Part shown: in pieces, positions 43,107 to 51,951 of the stretch
Position numbering within the stretch: position 1 is the stretch's first letter
How the letters are laid out: each line of letters begins with the position of its first letter
NCBI RefSeq assembly: GCF_019264375.1
Contig: NZ_JAHVAI010000002.1
Coordinates: 186,001 to 250,000 of the forward strand
Origin: Sedimentimonas flavescens
Lineage (GTDB): Bacteria > Pseudomonadota > Alphaproteobacteria > Rhodobacterales > Rhodobacteraceae
Reading direction: 5' to 3'
Length of the DNA stretch: 64,000 nt
Position numbers and translations under genes: made by a program
The notes under the pieces: model-generated
The model's input: the letters and a program-made list of their open reading frames with translations, nothing else
Told to the model about the DNA's origin: nothing
Database searches by the model: none

Positions 43107-44018
43107 ATGGAACTCAGAGGACATAGCGGCGGCTTACGCAAAGGCGTGGCATCGGCACTCGCGACAGTGCTGGGTGCCGTATTTACGGCGGCAGCCGTTC
43201 ACGCTGCCCCGCCCGGCGACGTGCCTTTCGGGGTCTATGACCCGGATGGCGATTTCATCGACGACAAGCAGGTCGTGATCGAGGAGCTTTTCCTGCCCTG
43301 GGAAGACGTCTATCTGCCCTCGCTCAACGATGCGGATGCCTATGCGCTCGAACGCAATCGCGCGCTTCTGGTGACGCTGGAGCCCTGGACCTGGTCGCGC
43401 AGCGAGCGCAACACCGCGCAATATCTGCGGCGCGGGATTTTCGCGGGTGAATACGATCCCAACATGAAGGCAGTCTGCGATGTGCTTGGCACGCTGAAAA
43501 GCCCGGTCACGCTGCGATTCATGCACGAGATGGACGACCGAAGCGGTCAGTTCATCTGGTCGGGCTGGAAGCCGGAGGATTACGTCGCCGCCTACAAGCG
43601 GATGGTCGATGTCTGCAAGGCCTCGGCGCCCAACATCACCCTGATGTGGTCGCCGCTCGGCAATGAGGACATGGACGACTACTATCCGGGCGACGATTAC
43701 GCCGACCTGATCGGCCTGACGGTCTTTGGCCTTCAGGCATGGGATCAGGCCAAGATCGGCCACGACCAGACCTTCGACGAGATCTTCGCCCCGCGCTATG
43801 AGCGCGCCTCGAAATACGGCAAGCCCGTCGTTGTCGCGGAACTCGGTTACGTCGGCAAGGAAGGCTACGTGAACGACTGGGACAACTCGGTGCGCAAGAC
43901 CAAGCCCGAGTATCCGAATCTCGTGGGTGTCGTCTATTTCAACCAGCTAGAGGTTTACCCCTGGCCCGAAGGCTTCGGTCAGCCCGACTGGCGTGTGAAA
44001 AACCACATCTTGGAATGA
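43107..44018 (+). CDS. Secreted glycoside hydrolase, GH26-like
   Basis: Exported beta-mannanase-like hydrolase of 303 residues. A signal peptide (about 1-33, ending AVHA) precedes a TIM-barrel-like chain with TLEPWTW, RFMHEMD (Glu141, likely acid/base) and VVVAELGYVG (Glu245, likely nucleophile), the spacing and sequence around both Glu matching GH26. YdhT/ManB-type enzymes cut beta-1,4-mannans, but here the target is probably the polymer made by the upstream synthase. GGAGGTGA site. Last gene of the operon, followed by a terminator. Confidence 0.85.
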   Translation: MELRGHSGGLRKGVASALATVLGAVFTAAAVHAAPPGDVPFGVYDPDGDFIDDKQVVIEELFLPWEDVYLPSLNDADAYALERNRALLVTLEPWTWSRSERNTAQYLRRGIFAGEYDPNMKAVCDVLGTLKSPVTLRFMHEMDDRSGQFIWSGWKPEDYVAAYKRMVDVCKASAPNITLMWSPLGNEDMDDYYPGDDYADLIGLTVFGLQAWDQAKIGHDQTFDEIFAPRYERASKYGKPVVVAELGYVGKEGYVNDWDNSVRKTKPEYPNLVGVVYFNQLEVYPWPEGFGQPDWRVKNHILE

Positions 44019-44074
44019 CGCACGGGTCAGCCGGCGAGATATTGCCGATCTGAGCCGACGAATCTAAACCCTTG

Positions 44075-44104
44075 AATGCGCGCGGACAATCCTCCGCGCG
44101 CATT
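44075..44104 (+). terminator. Terminator of the exopolysaccharide operon
   Basis: 12-bp stem AATGCGCGCGGA / TCCGCGCGCATT with a 6-base loop, followed by GTCATTTT. 56 bases after the hydrolase stop. Confidence 0.85.
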
Positions 44105-44264
44105 GTCATTTTCCCCTGCCACAGTTTCGCCACCCCAAGGCCCCGGTAGCGCCGCGCTTGACCGGTATATTTTTTTTGCCCAAACCGGAGACCTGAAAAA
44201 GACTTCTGGTCCTCGCTCCGGCAAAGGCGTTGGCCGTTAGAAACTTCGTGATAGGCAGAGCAAA

Positions 44265-44567
44265 ATGTCGCTAATCAAATCGATGAAGCAGGCCAGCCTG
44301 GCTGCACTGGTCTCGGCTGGTATGTTAGCACTCATGCCCGCCCAATCCGCTCAGGCGGAGCAGGCTGGCGTGATCGCCGTTCCCACCGTCAAGTTCGTGG
44401 CAAAATCGGTTGCGGGCAAAGGCAGCGCCAAGTTCGACTGGCTTGCCAAGCGCAATCCGCGCCCCGAGAAGTCGGTTCTGGCCGCCTACAATGCGCCGAT
44501 CGGCTCGGGCAGCTGGATCTGCTCGCCCGCGGGCTTTGGTAAGAAATCGCAGTGCTACGCGCGCTGA
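44265..44567 (+). CDS. Small secreted protein of unknown function
   Basis: A 100-residue protein with a signal peptide (about 1-31, LAALVSAGMLALMPAQSAQA) and a basic mature part ending in WICSPAGFGKKSQCYAR with two Cys. No motif recognised. A promoter may lie in the preceding 160 bases (TTGACC at 44157 and an A/T-rich stretch follow the operon terminator). Between the hydrolase terminator and convergent tadV gene; could be an envelope or pilus-associated protein, but nothing ties it to either. Confidence 0.65.
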   Translation: MSLIKSMKQASLAALVSAGMLALMPAQSAQAEQAGVIAVPTVKFVAKSVAGKGSAKFDWLAKRNPRPEKSVLAAYNAPIGSGSWICSPAGFGKKSQCYAR

Positions 44568-44587
44568 GCACCTGAAAATGCCGTTGG

Positions 44588-44607
44588 CCCGGCGTCTCGA
44601 CGCCGGG
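44588..44607. terminator. Hairpin between small secreted protein and tadV
   Basis: 8-bp stem CCCGGCGT / ACGCCGGG with a CTCG loop, lying between convergent stops. No strong T run on either side, so termination would be weak; possibly a folded 3' end for both. Confidence 0.5.
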
Positions 44608-44608
44608 G

Positions 44609-45082
44609 TCAGGCGGTGACCATCAGGACGAGCGGCAGCAAGATACCCGCCAGCGCGATGGATATGCCCATCGGCAGCTTGCCCTTGGCCCGGCTGCTGA
44701 CCCAATCCAACTTGCGGCTGAGCGGTGAAGCCTGCAGGGCTACGATAAAGACGATCCCGACCAGCAGCGAGAAGCTGAAGATATAGCCAAACGGTATCAG
44801 CGCGGTCGACGGCACGAACAGCATCAGCGCCGCCAGAAGTTTGACGTCCCCCCCACCGAACATCTTCGCGACAAACAGCGCAAAGCCGATCGCAAAGACG
44901 ATCGCGGCGGCCGCGACGCGCATCCCGATCTCATGCCAAGTCAACAAGGGCGCGGTTACGACGAACAAAGCCAGTGCGATCAGCACCAGCTTGTTCGGAA
45001 TCCGCATGATCCGAAGGTCGCTGACGCCCGCTGCAACAAGGACAGGCGACAACAGCAGTATTGGCAGTAATCCGGCGTTCAT
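44609..45082 (-). CDS. cpaA: Prepilin peptidase of the Tad/Flp system
   Basis: Type IV prepilin peptidase (TadV/CpaA). The 157-residue membrane protein has the two essential Asp: GVSDLRIMRIPNKLV (about residue 22) and FGGGDVKLLAALMLF (about 78), with several hydrophobic helices. It matures Flp and the TadE/F pseudopilins. It starts inside the LuxR regulator stop (TGATG), so the two are coupled; both follow tadC after 214 bases. Confidence 0.92.
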   Translation of the reverse strand: MNAGLLPILLLSPVLVAAGVSDLRIMRIPNKLVLIALALFVVTAPLLTWHEIGMRVAAAAIVFAIGFALFVAKMFGGGDVKLLAALMLFVPSTALIPFGYIFSFSLLVGIVFIVALQASPLSRKLDWVSSRAKGKLPMGISIALAGILLPLVLMVTA

Positions 45083-45927
45083 CAGGCCACTTTGCTGGAA
45101 CCTGACCCAGAATCTCCGAACGGCGCGGCCGTGACAAGCGAATAAAGCAGCTCGGCCAGATTATGCGTGCCGGTTTTGGCATAGAGGTTTGATAGATGGG
45201 TGCGCAGGGTCGAGTCGCTGATATGCAGCTCTTCCTTGACGGCATCGGTCGAACGACCGCGGCTGAGCAACAGGCAGACGCGATACTCGGCCCGGCTAAG
45301 ACGCGCCGGGTTCTCAACACTGAGGATCGGCGGCCCAGGCTGCACCGAGGCCCGCGCCTCTTCCACGCGCAGAAGCGCCTCGGTAAAGAGGCCCCGCGCA
45401 CGGTTGCGCCAGGTGCGCGTCAGCGTCTCGCCCAGCATGTTCAGCAAGGCTTGCTGGTAATTGCGCGGACGATCGAGGAAGTGGATCTCAAGCGTGTCGA
45501 TGGTGCGCTCGCCGACCTCAAGCGGGATGACAACCAACTCGCTCAGATGGCGGCGGGAATGGAAGGTCATCAGGTCTTGCGAGATGCTGTCCTCGACCAT
45601 CGACTTGAACCAGATGGTGCCCGCCCGCGCACGATCGAAATAGTCGCGCAACACGCTACGCGCGTAGGAGTGATCGAGTCGCGCACCCATCGCATCCGCC
45701 GCGCGGCGATCAAACGCGATCACACGCGGCGCAACGCTGCTGTCTTTCGGGCTTCGCGAGATTGCAATAGCCTCGGCATCGAGGCTGACAGCCAGAATCT
45801 CAAGCGTTTTGAGAATCGGTTCCTTGCCATGCAGGCACTCGCACCACTGCGCAATCGCGCCAATCATGCCCGCTTCGATAACACGCATTTTGTCTGAGCC
45901 CGTACGGCTTGCTCTAAGAGCGTCCAT
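45082..45927 (-). CDS. LuxR-family transcriptional regulator
   Basis: A 281-residue DNA-binding regulator. The C-terminal LuxR helix-turn-helix is clear: RLSRAEYRVCLLLSRGRSTDAVKEELHISDSTLRTHLSNLYAKTGTHN (about residues 205-252). The N-terminal ~170 residues do not match a known sensor pattern (Cys at two early positions, CECLHGKEP), and autoinducer or phosphoacceptor residues are not evident. Start at 45927 is preferred because GGGAGAGG precedes it; an upstream TTG is possible. Its gene lies inside the tad locus, between tadC and cpaA, suggesting control of the pilus genes. Confidence 0.85.
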   Translation of the reverse strand: MDALRASRTGSDKMRVIEAGMIGAIAQWCECLHGKEPILKTLEILAVSLDAEAIAISRSPKDSSVAPRVIAFDRRAADAMGARLDHSYARSVLRDYFDRARAGTIWFKSMVEDSISQDLMTFHSRRHLSELVVIPLEVGERTIDTLEIHFLDRPRNYQQALLNMLGETLTRTWRNRARGLFTEALLRVEEARASVQPGPPILSVENPARLSRAEYRVCLLLSRGRSTDAVKEELHISDSTLRTHLSNLYAKTGTHNLAELLYSLVTAAPFGDSGSGSSKVA

Positions 45928-46141
45928 GGCCTCTCCCAACAACTGGCTAAATCAACACTGAACAATAAATATACACCCAGAGTCATCCATTAGCCTAACG
46001 TCTGTCAACTAAACAGACTGTTGCCAAGAATAACCTAAAGAAAAAATGGGGTTACTGGTGTCAGCTTACCACAGGGGTGACCGTCGCGCGGCGGGGAATT
46101 TTCGAGGGCATTCTCCCTTTCTGCTGACCGCTTCAGCGCGC

Positions 46142-47137
46142 TCAGAAGTTCCTGATAAACCGAATCACGACCGGTCCGATCGAGAGCATGATCAGCGCCG
46201 GGAGCATGAACGACGCCATGACAGCGGACATCTTCACCGGAAGCTTGTTCGCCATTTCCTGCGCACGCAGCTCACGCTGCTGACGAAGGTCTTCCGAATA
46301 GGTCGTCAATGCCTGCGCCATGCTCGTGCCGAACTGCATGGACTGCGCCACGACATTCGCAAAGGAGCGGACCGATTCCACGCCAACCCGATTGGCCATG
46401 TCGATCATGGCCTCCTCGCGCGAGCGCCCCGCCTGAATCTGGCGCTGAACGGTAAGGAACTCATAAGCAATCTCGGGCGTGCTATGCGCCAGCTCGTTGC
46501 CAACCCGGGTCATTGCCGCGTCAAATCCCATGCCAGCCTCAATCGAAATCTGCAGCAAATCCAAGGCGTTCGGGAAGCCCTCTTCGATTTTGCGCTGGCG
46601 TGCGTTTACGCGGTAATTGAGCCAGTAGTTCGGTGCAAAGAAGCCCCCGAGGAGCAGCAAGGTTATGTATTGGTAGACTTTCAACGACGTCATGCCGCTG
46701 AAGGTCGGGGACAGGTTGAAAGGCAGACTGACATTCGGGATACGCGACGCAACGATCAGCAACAGCAGAATGCCCGGCAGGACAACCGCGAGCGTAACCC
46801 GCGCCAGCATGAAGTTGCGAAGCGCGTGAGGACCGTAGACTCCACCCTGTTCAAGGCGACGCTGCAGCTCCCCCTTCTTGCTGCCGTCGGCGGAAATGAT
46901 CGCCTGCATGAAGCCGCCGGGGTCCACGTTTGCCGACTTGAGCAAACCCATATCGAACCGCTCATGCCGACGATCCCCCGCGACCGCAGCCAACCGTTCC
47001 GAGACATGATCGTCCTGGAAAAAGATCGCGTAGACCCCCCAGATGAGGAGGAGCATCCCGACCCCGATCCCGAGCGCAATGATCAGGTCAGGAGAAAGGT
47101 CGTAGCGTACCGCGAATTTCTCGATCTGCTCCAACAT
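46142..47137 (-). CDS. tadC: Tad pilus assembly membrane protein TadC
   Basis: Inner-membrane platform protein with a GspF-type domain. The 331-residue protein has helices at about 17-38, 113-132, 155-175 and 306-326, and the central FPNALDLLQISIEAGMGFDAAMTRVGNEL block typical of TadB/TadC. With TadB it anchors the TadA motor. It follows tadB by ten bases. Confidence 0.93.
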   Translation of the reverse strand: MLEQIEKFAVRYDLSPDLIIALGIGVGMLLLIWGVYAIFFQDDHVSERLAAVAGDRRHERFDMGLLKSANVDPGGFMQAIISADGSKKGELQRRLEQGGVYGPHALRNFMLARVTLAVVLPGILLLLIVASRIPNVSLPFNLSPTFSGMTSLKVYQYITLLLLGGFFAPNYWLNYRVNARQRKIEEGFPNALDLLQISIEAGMGFDAAMTRVGNELAHSTPEIAYEFLTVQRQIQAGRSREEAMIDMANRVGVESVRSFANVVAQSMQFGTSMAQALTTYSEDLRQQRELRAQEMANKLPVKMSAVMASFMLPALIMLSIGPVVIRFIRNF

Positions 47138-47147
47138 AGCGGCCTCC

Positions 47148-48119
47148 TCAGATTCTGAAATCGACGAGCTTGCGTAGAATCAGCCCGTTCAGGATGACAA
47201 GCATGACGATCGCGCCCATCATCGGCTGAAAGATCGGATCTTCCCTCACGCCGTCGTAATAGCTCGGGGTTGCGATATTGACGAACGCGTACATCGCGAT
47301 CGGAACGCAGGTCAGGAAGTAGGCGGATGCCCGCCCCTCCGACGAGATCGCCCGAATACGGCGGCGCATGGTGATCCGACCACGGATAACGGAGGCCAGC
47401 ACCTCAAGCACACGCGCGAGATCCCCCCCGGTGCCATGCTGAATACCGATACTCGCCGCGAGGTAATAGGCGTCTTCCAGATCGACACGCTCGGCGAATT
47501 CGTGAAAGGCGTCAGGAAGATCGTCGCCGTAGCTCACCTGGTCATGGATGATCCCGAACTCAGTCCCGATGGGGTCGTTCATCTGACGCGCAACCGTCCC
47601 GATGGAGGTGCTGAGCGGATGGCCCACCTTCAAGGCGCGGGACATCATGTCGAGCGCATCGGGCAACTGCATCAACAGGGCCTTGTCCTGCCGCGAAATC
47701 TTCAGGCGCACCGCGAACATGGGAATGAACACGCCGATTGCCATACCGAGGACCACCGCGAGCACCGGTGCTACGAACTGCAGCAGCGATATCGCGATGA
47801 GCGACCCCAAGCCCAGGCACAACACCAGGAAGGTTTCCGGGCGCATGGATATGGCGGCCCTGCGCAGATCTTGGGGAAGGGAGCCGAACACAGGCACCTT
47901 TGACAAGAACCCCACCCGCGGCGGCGGGCGAAGAATCGCGAGCCGCTCCTCGGTCGATTGACCTGCGGCGACTAGCTTCATCCGACGGCTGCGCGCCTCG
48001 GTGCTGTTCTCACCCCGGCTCATCAGGTTGGACATCGCACTGAACACCAGCAGGACGCCAACACCGATCCCGAGGTAGATCAGATAGATCGCGTTCTGAT
48101 TTTGGAACAGGTTTTCCAT
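47148..48119 (-). CDS. tadB: Tad pilus assembly membrane protein TadB
   Basis: Inner-membrane GspF-domain protein of 323 residues. It has MPDALDMMSRALKVGHPLSTSIGTVARQM in the middle, helices near the N-terminus (about 12-32, 95-115, 118-137) and the end (265-285, 295-312). Partner of TadC. It lies four bases after cpaF, so all three are co-translated. Confidence 0.93.
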   Translation of the reverse strand: MENLFQNQNAIYLIYLGIGVGVLLVFSAMSNLMSRGENSTEARSRRMKLVAAGQSTEERLAILRPPPRVGFLSKVPVFGSLPQDLRRAAISMRPETFLVLCLGLGSLIAISLLQFVAPVLAVVLGMAIGVFIPMFAVRLKISRQDKALLMQLPDALDMMSRALKVGHPLSTSIGTVARQMNDPIGTEFGIIHDQVSYGDDLPDAFHEFAERVDLEDAYYLAASIGIQHGTGGDLARVLEVLASVIRGRITMRRRIRAISSEGRASAYFLTCVPIAMYAFVNIATPSYYDGVREDPIFQPMMGAIVMLVILNGLILRKLVDFRI

Positions 48120-48123
48120 GGCA

Positions 48124-49536
48124 TCAGCCTCTCGGGACCATGAAGTCAGAGGGCGAAACCGGAATGCCTGCTGCGATCAGCTCGTCGGCGCAGCGCGGAC
48201 GGATACCGGTGGGGATGAACTCGCCAATGATCGTGCCGTCCTCAGTCTTGCCCTTTTTGCGGAACACGAAGATGTCCTGAAGCGTGATCACGTCGCCTTC
48301 GAGGCCGGTGATTTCCGAGATGCTGACAACGCGGCGGCGACCATCCGAAAGGCGGGTGAGCTGCACGATGATGTGCAGGCCGGCGGCAATCTGCGCGCGG
48401 ATCGCGCTCAGCGGCATTTCCATGCCCATCATCGACACCATCTGCTCGACCCGACTGATCGCATCGCGCGCCGAGTTGGCGTGGACCGTGGTCATCGAAC
48501 CGTCATGGCCCGTGTTCATCGCCTGGAGCATGTCGAACGCCTCGGCGCCACGCACCTCGCCGACGATGATACGGTCGGGACGCATCCGCAGCGCGTTGCG
48601 CACGAGGTCGCGTTGGTGAACAGCACCCTGCCCGTTCGGGTTCGGCGGACGGGTTTCGAGACGCACGACGTGATCCTGCATCAGTTGCAGTTCCGCCGCG
48701 TCCTCGATCGTCACGACGCGCGACTTGTGATCGATGAAGGCCGAAATGGCGTTCAGCATCGTGGTCTTGCCCGAGCCCGTGCCGCCCGAGATCAGGATGT
48801 TCATGCGCGCTTCGACCAATGCCTTAAGGAATTTGGCGGCCTGATCGTTCAGCGCACCGCTTTGCACCAGACGCTCCAGCGTCAGCGGATTGCGCGAGAA
48901 TTTCCGGATCGAAACGCTCGGGCCGTCGATGGCGCAGGGGCGAATGATGGCGTTGACACGGCTGCCATCTTCCAGACGGGCGTCCACCCAGGGGTTGCTC
49001 TCATCGACCCGGCGACCGATGCGCGAGACGATCTTGTCGATGATCCGCAGCAGGTGGCGCTCGTCGCGAAAACGGACCGGGGCCTTTTCAAGCACGCCGT
49101 AGCGTTCCACATAGACGTTGGTATGCCCGTTCACGAGAATATCGTTGATCGTCGGGTCGGCGATCAGCGGCTCCAGCGGCCCGAGGCCGAGCACCTCGTC
49201 GAGCAGCTCATCGACCAGCTTCTTGAACTGATCCGTGCGCAGCGGCGTATTGCTGTCGCGCAGCTCCTCGGTCACCAGCGCGGCAACCTCGCGGCGCAGC
49301 TCCTCCGGAACCACCTTGTCGAGAACGGCCAGGTTCAACCGGTCCAGAAGCGCGTCATGCAGGCGGCTCTTGAGTTCGAGCGACTTGATCAGTTCCGCAT
49401 CCTCGGGTGTCACCACCGGAGTGAATGCCTCGACCGGTTTGGCAGCAACGGCAGCCGAGCCATCCGCTTTCGCGAAGGGGACGATCTTGTCATCAACGGC
49501 CGATTTCTTGCCGCGATCCGTGAAATTCTTGAACAT
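48124..49536 (-). CDS. cpaF: Tad pilus assembly ATPase CpaF/TadA
   Basis: Secretion-type ATPase that drives Flp pilus extension. The 470-residue protein has [20 protein letters not shown] in the N-domain, Walker [16 protein letters not shown], and [28 protein letters not shown] (Walker B/His-box region). The start at 49536 has GGGGGAAG; longer in-frame starts overlap cpaE. Upstream of tadB in the usual order. Confidence 0.95.
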   Translation of the reverse strand: MFKNFTDRGKKSAVDDKIVPFAKADGSAAVAAKPVEAFTPVVTPEDAELIKSLELKSRLHDALLDRLNLAVLDKVVPEELRREVAALVTEELRDSNTPLRTDQFKKLVDELLDEVLGLGPLEPLIADPTINDILVNGHTNVYVERYGVLEKAPVRFRDERHLLRIIDKIVSRIGRRVDESNPWVDARLEDGSRVNAIIRPCAIDGPSVSIRKFSRNPLTLERLVQSGALNDQAAKFLKALVEARMNILISGGTGSGKTTMLNAISAFIDHKSRVVTIEDAAELQLMQDHVVRLETRPPNPNGQGAVHQRDLVRNALRMRPDRIIVGEVRGAEAFDMLQAMNTGHDGSMTTVHANSARDAISRVEQMVSMMGMEMPLSAIRAQIAAGLHIIVQLTRLSDGRRRVVSISEITGLEGDVITLQDIFVFRKKGKTEDGTIIGEFIPTGIRPRCADELIAAGIPVSPSDFMVPRG

Positions 49537-49549
49537 TGTCTTCCCCCTG

Positions 49550-50752
49550 TTAATTCGTCGTGGCGGCGGATTTTCCCGCGCCTGCCTCGGCAATGAGGTC
49601 AAAAGCTACACGCCCGATGGCCTTGCACAGGCCGGAACGCGACGAAATGGCAGATAGCGGTCTACCCCGGTCGGCCGCCTCACTCGCGGTGCGACGGTCG
49701 TAGGGCAGCCAGTGCCGGAATTTCCGCTCCAACGCCTTGGCAGCCTCGACGTGGTGACGGTTCATGACGATCGGCTTCTTCTCCTGGCTGATGATCACCT
49801 CGATAGGCAGGCTGAGGTTCTCTTCACGATAGAAATCGATCAGGCGGCGGGCCTGCTGGATGCAGGGGACAGAGGTATCGGCGACCAGGTACATCCGGTC
49901 GCTCGCGTCGAGGACCGGAGAGATCCACTCGACCATGGCGCGCGGCAGATCGACGATGACATAGTCAAACCGCGACCGCAGGCGCTCGATCAGCACCTGG
50001 ATCTGATGCGGCCGAAGCGCGTTCAACGGCGCAAAGCCAAGCGGCGCCGCAAAAACAAAGATGCCCGTGCTGGTTTCCTGAAGCGCCTGCTGGATGAAGG
50101 TCTCATCCGGATCGGTGTCTTCCTTCACCATCTGAATGAGCGCCTGGCTCGGCTCAACATCCAGGAAACCGGCGACGGTGCCGAATTGCAGGTCAAGATC
50201 AACCACGACGACATCATGCGGATCATGCCGGCGGAACAGGCCCTTCTGACCGCGCAGCTGGTCGGCCAGATTCACGGCAAGAGTCGTCGCGCCAATCCCG
50301 CCACGGGCTTTGGCGACCGTGATCACCTTGCCCTGGCGGATTGCCGGGCCAGCGAGGGCGAGCCCGCGACCGATCGTCAGCTTGCGCACCTGATCGTCGA
50401 GCTCTTCGGCCGAGACGCTCTCGGGAAGAACCTCGGCCACGCCCGCATTCGTCAGCTTGCGGATATTCGAAAGGGTGACGTCCTCGCCGCTCAGGGCAAG
50501 CAGCCGTGCGGTGCCGCCAGCCTGCTGAATGACCTTCAGCGCCTTGAGATCTTCGTCCGTGTCGTCCTGAGTCCGAAAGATGATAAGATCACTTGCAAGC
50601 GCCATCTTTTGCGCCTGCCCGTTCAGCTCAGACATCGTCGCGGCGCATTGCTCGACACTGACGCCGGGGAGTTCCGAAAGCATCTTGCTCAGCGAGGCGC
50701 TCAGCGCTTCGTCTTTTGCGACAAGGACAATGGATTTACTTGTGAGTGCCAT
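49550..50752 (-). CDS. cpaE: Tad pilus localization ATPase CpaE
   Basis: ParA/MinD-type ATPase that positions the pilus apparatus. The 400-residue protein has an N-terminal receiver-like domain (IVLVAKDEALSASLSKMLSEL) and a C-terminal P-loop domain with KARGGIGATTLAVNLADQL. Receiver phosphoacceptor Asp is not evident, typical of CpaE. The start at 50752 has GAGGGA; an ATG at 50764 overlaps the tadE stop. Confidence 0.92.
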   Translation of the reverse strand: MALTSKSIVLVAKDEALSASLSKMLSELPGVSVEQCAATMSELNGQAQKMALASDLIIFRTQDDTDEDLKALKVIQQAGGTARLLALSGEDVTLSNIRKLTNAGVAEVLPESVSAEELDDQVRKLTIGRGLALAGPAIRQGKVITVAKARGGIGATTLAVNLADQLRGQKGLFRRHDPHDVVVVDLDLQFGTVAGFLDVEPSQALIQMVKEDTDPDETFIQQALQETSTGIFVFAAPLGFAPLNALRPHQIQVLIERLRSRFDYVIVDLPRAMVEWISPVLDASDRMYLVADTSVPCIQQARRLIDFYREENLSLPIEVIISQEKKPIVMNRHHVEAAKALERKFRHWLPYDRRTASEAADRGRPLSAISSRSGLCKAIGRVAFDLIAEAGAGKSAATTN

Positions 50753-50764
50753 CTTGTCCCTCAT

Positions 50765-51430
50765 TTAACCTTCGTTACCGTGATTGAGATCTTCCGCCGG
50801 AAGCGAGACGCTCATGCTCGGGAACCGAATGCCGGGTTCGGGATCGTCGGTTCCGCCCTCGAGGCTTGAAGTGCCGGTTCCCATTGCAAGTTCGGCCAGC
50901 TTCCCCAAAGGCGTGATGAAGTTGAACCTGACGTTCTGAAGCTCCACCGTGACGATCGGGACGGCCGGACCACCAAGAAAACCAAGCTCTTCGTCGAAAG
51001 TGTAGGCAAAACGCACGTTCTGCGGGGTCGAGCCATTCGGAAGCACGGCGTCCAGACGCGGCCAGATTTCCGCGACCGTCGGGTTCGCTGTGTCACCAGC
51101 GCAGGAAATCGTGCCATAGTTGGCGCAGAGCCCAGTGATCAAGGCCTGTTTGCAGTCGGCGCCATAGCTGTAATTCGTGCCGGGATAGGTTCCCCGAACA
51201 TTGGTTTCGGGAACACCGACACAGGCGGGCGGCCGGACAGCCGCGATTCGGGCCGCGATGTGAATGGCGCGCTCCGAGTTGACATAGTGAAACGCGTAGC
51301 GGCCATAATCGATCAACCCGAAGAGGATCAGCAGGAAGAGCGCGAGAACCATCGCAAGCTCGACAAGGCTCGCGCCCTTCTCATCCCGAAGGAATGCCCG
51401 AAAGCCGCTATTTTCGCGAAACACGCTCAT
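50765..51430 (-). CDS. tadE: TadE-like pseudopilin
   Basis: A 221-residue protein with a TadE-like N-terminal region: a charged start, then DEKGASLVELAMVLALFLLILFGLIDYGR (cleavage after Gly of KGA, Glu at position 5 of the hydrophobic helix). The remainder is exported and contains two pairs of Cys. TadE-type pseudopilins are processed by the CpaA peptidase. Start overlaps the next gene's stop as ATGA. Confidence 0.88.
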   Translation of the reverse strand: MSVFRENSGFRAFLRDEKGASLVELAMVLALFLLILFGLIDYGRYAFHYVNSERAIHIAARIAAVRPPACVGVPETNVRGTYPGTNYSYGADCKQALITGLCANYGTISCAGDTANPTVAEIWPRLDAVLPNGSTPQNVRFAYTFDEELGFLGGPAVPIVTVELQNVRFNFITPLGKLAELAMGTGTSSLEGGTDDPEPGIRFPSMSVSLPAEDLNHGNEG

Positions 51431-51951
51431 ATTCCATACACCCTGCTTTGATCGACCACGGTCGTGTTCAAGGTGTCCAGAGAGCCACCGATAAGTTTGA
51501 AAACGTCATCAAAGAGAAACGTCAGTGTCATCGAGGCAGTCACCTGCACGATCGCGGGCGGATAGCCTGCGAAGGTTCCCGTTGGGCAGGTGACCGTTGA
51601 GCTAACGGTGTTAATGGTCGCCCCGGACGGGAACAGCACGTTATCGAACTGCGACTTTTCGACGATGTTCTTCAGCTCCGCGTCGTAGGTCGCGATTTTC
51701 GACTGCGCGCTCCCGGTATCAACACAGATATTGGCAGGGGCGACCCGCGCCACATAACGCGCGGCATCCCTGACACCCGAAGAAACTGCCTGGTACGTCC
51801 GCATCATGCGCGCACCTTCGATGATCACGGCGAAGACCAACAGCATCATCGGCAGGACAATGGCGAACTCCACAAGCTGTGCTCCGTCTTCGCCTTTGCC
51901 AAAGCTGCTCAGTTTTCCACGGAATTTCGAACTCATGCGCATCTGGCTCAC
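51427..51951 (-). CDS. tadF: TadE/TadF-like pseudopilin
   Basis: Second pseudopilin, 174 residues. N-terminal region EDGAQLVEFAIVLPMMLLVFAVIIEGARMM has the Gly cleavage site and Glu in the TadE/F pattern. The start is GTG at 51951 overlapping the tadG stop as GTGA; an internal ATG at 51942 after AGGTGAG is an alternative. Between tadG and tadE. TadE versus TadF is not decided by sequence; its role follows from the locus. Confidence 0.85.
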   Translation of the reverse strand: MSQMRMSSKFRGKLSSFGKGEDGAQLVEFAIVLPMMLLVFAVIIEGARMMRTYQAVSSGVRDAARYVARVAPANICVDTGSAQSKIATYDAELKNIVEKSQFDNVLFPSGATINTVSSTVTCPTGTFAGYPPAIVQVTASMTLTFLFDDVFKLIGGSLDTLNTTVVDQSRVYGI

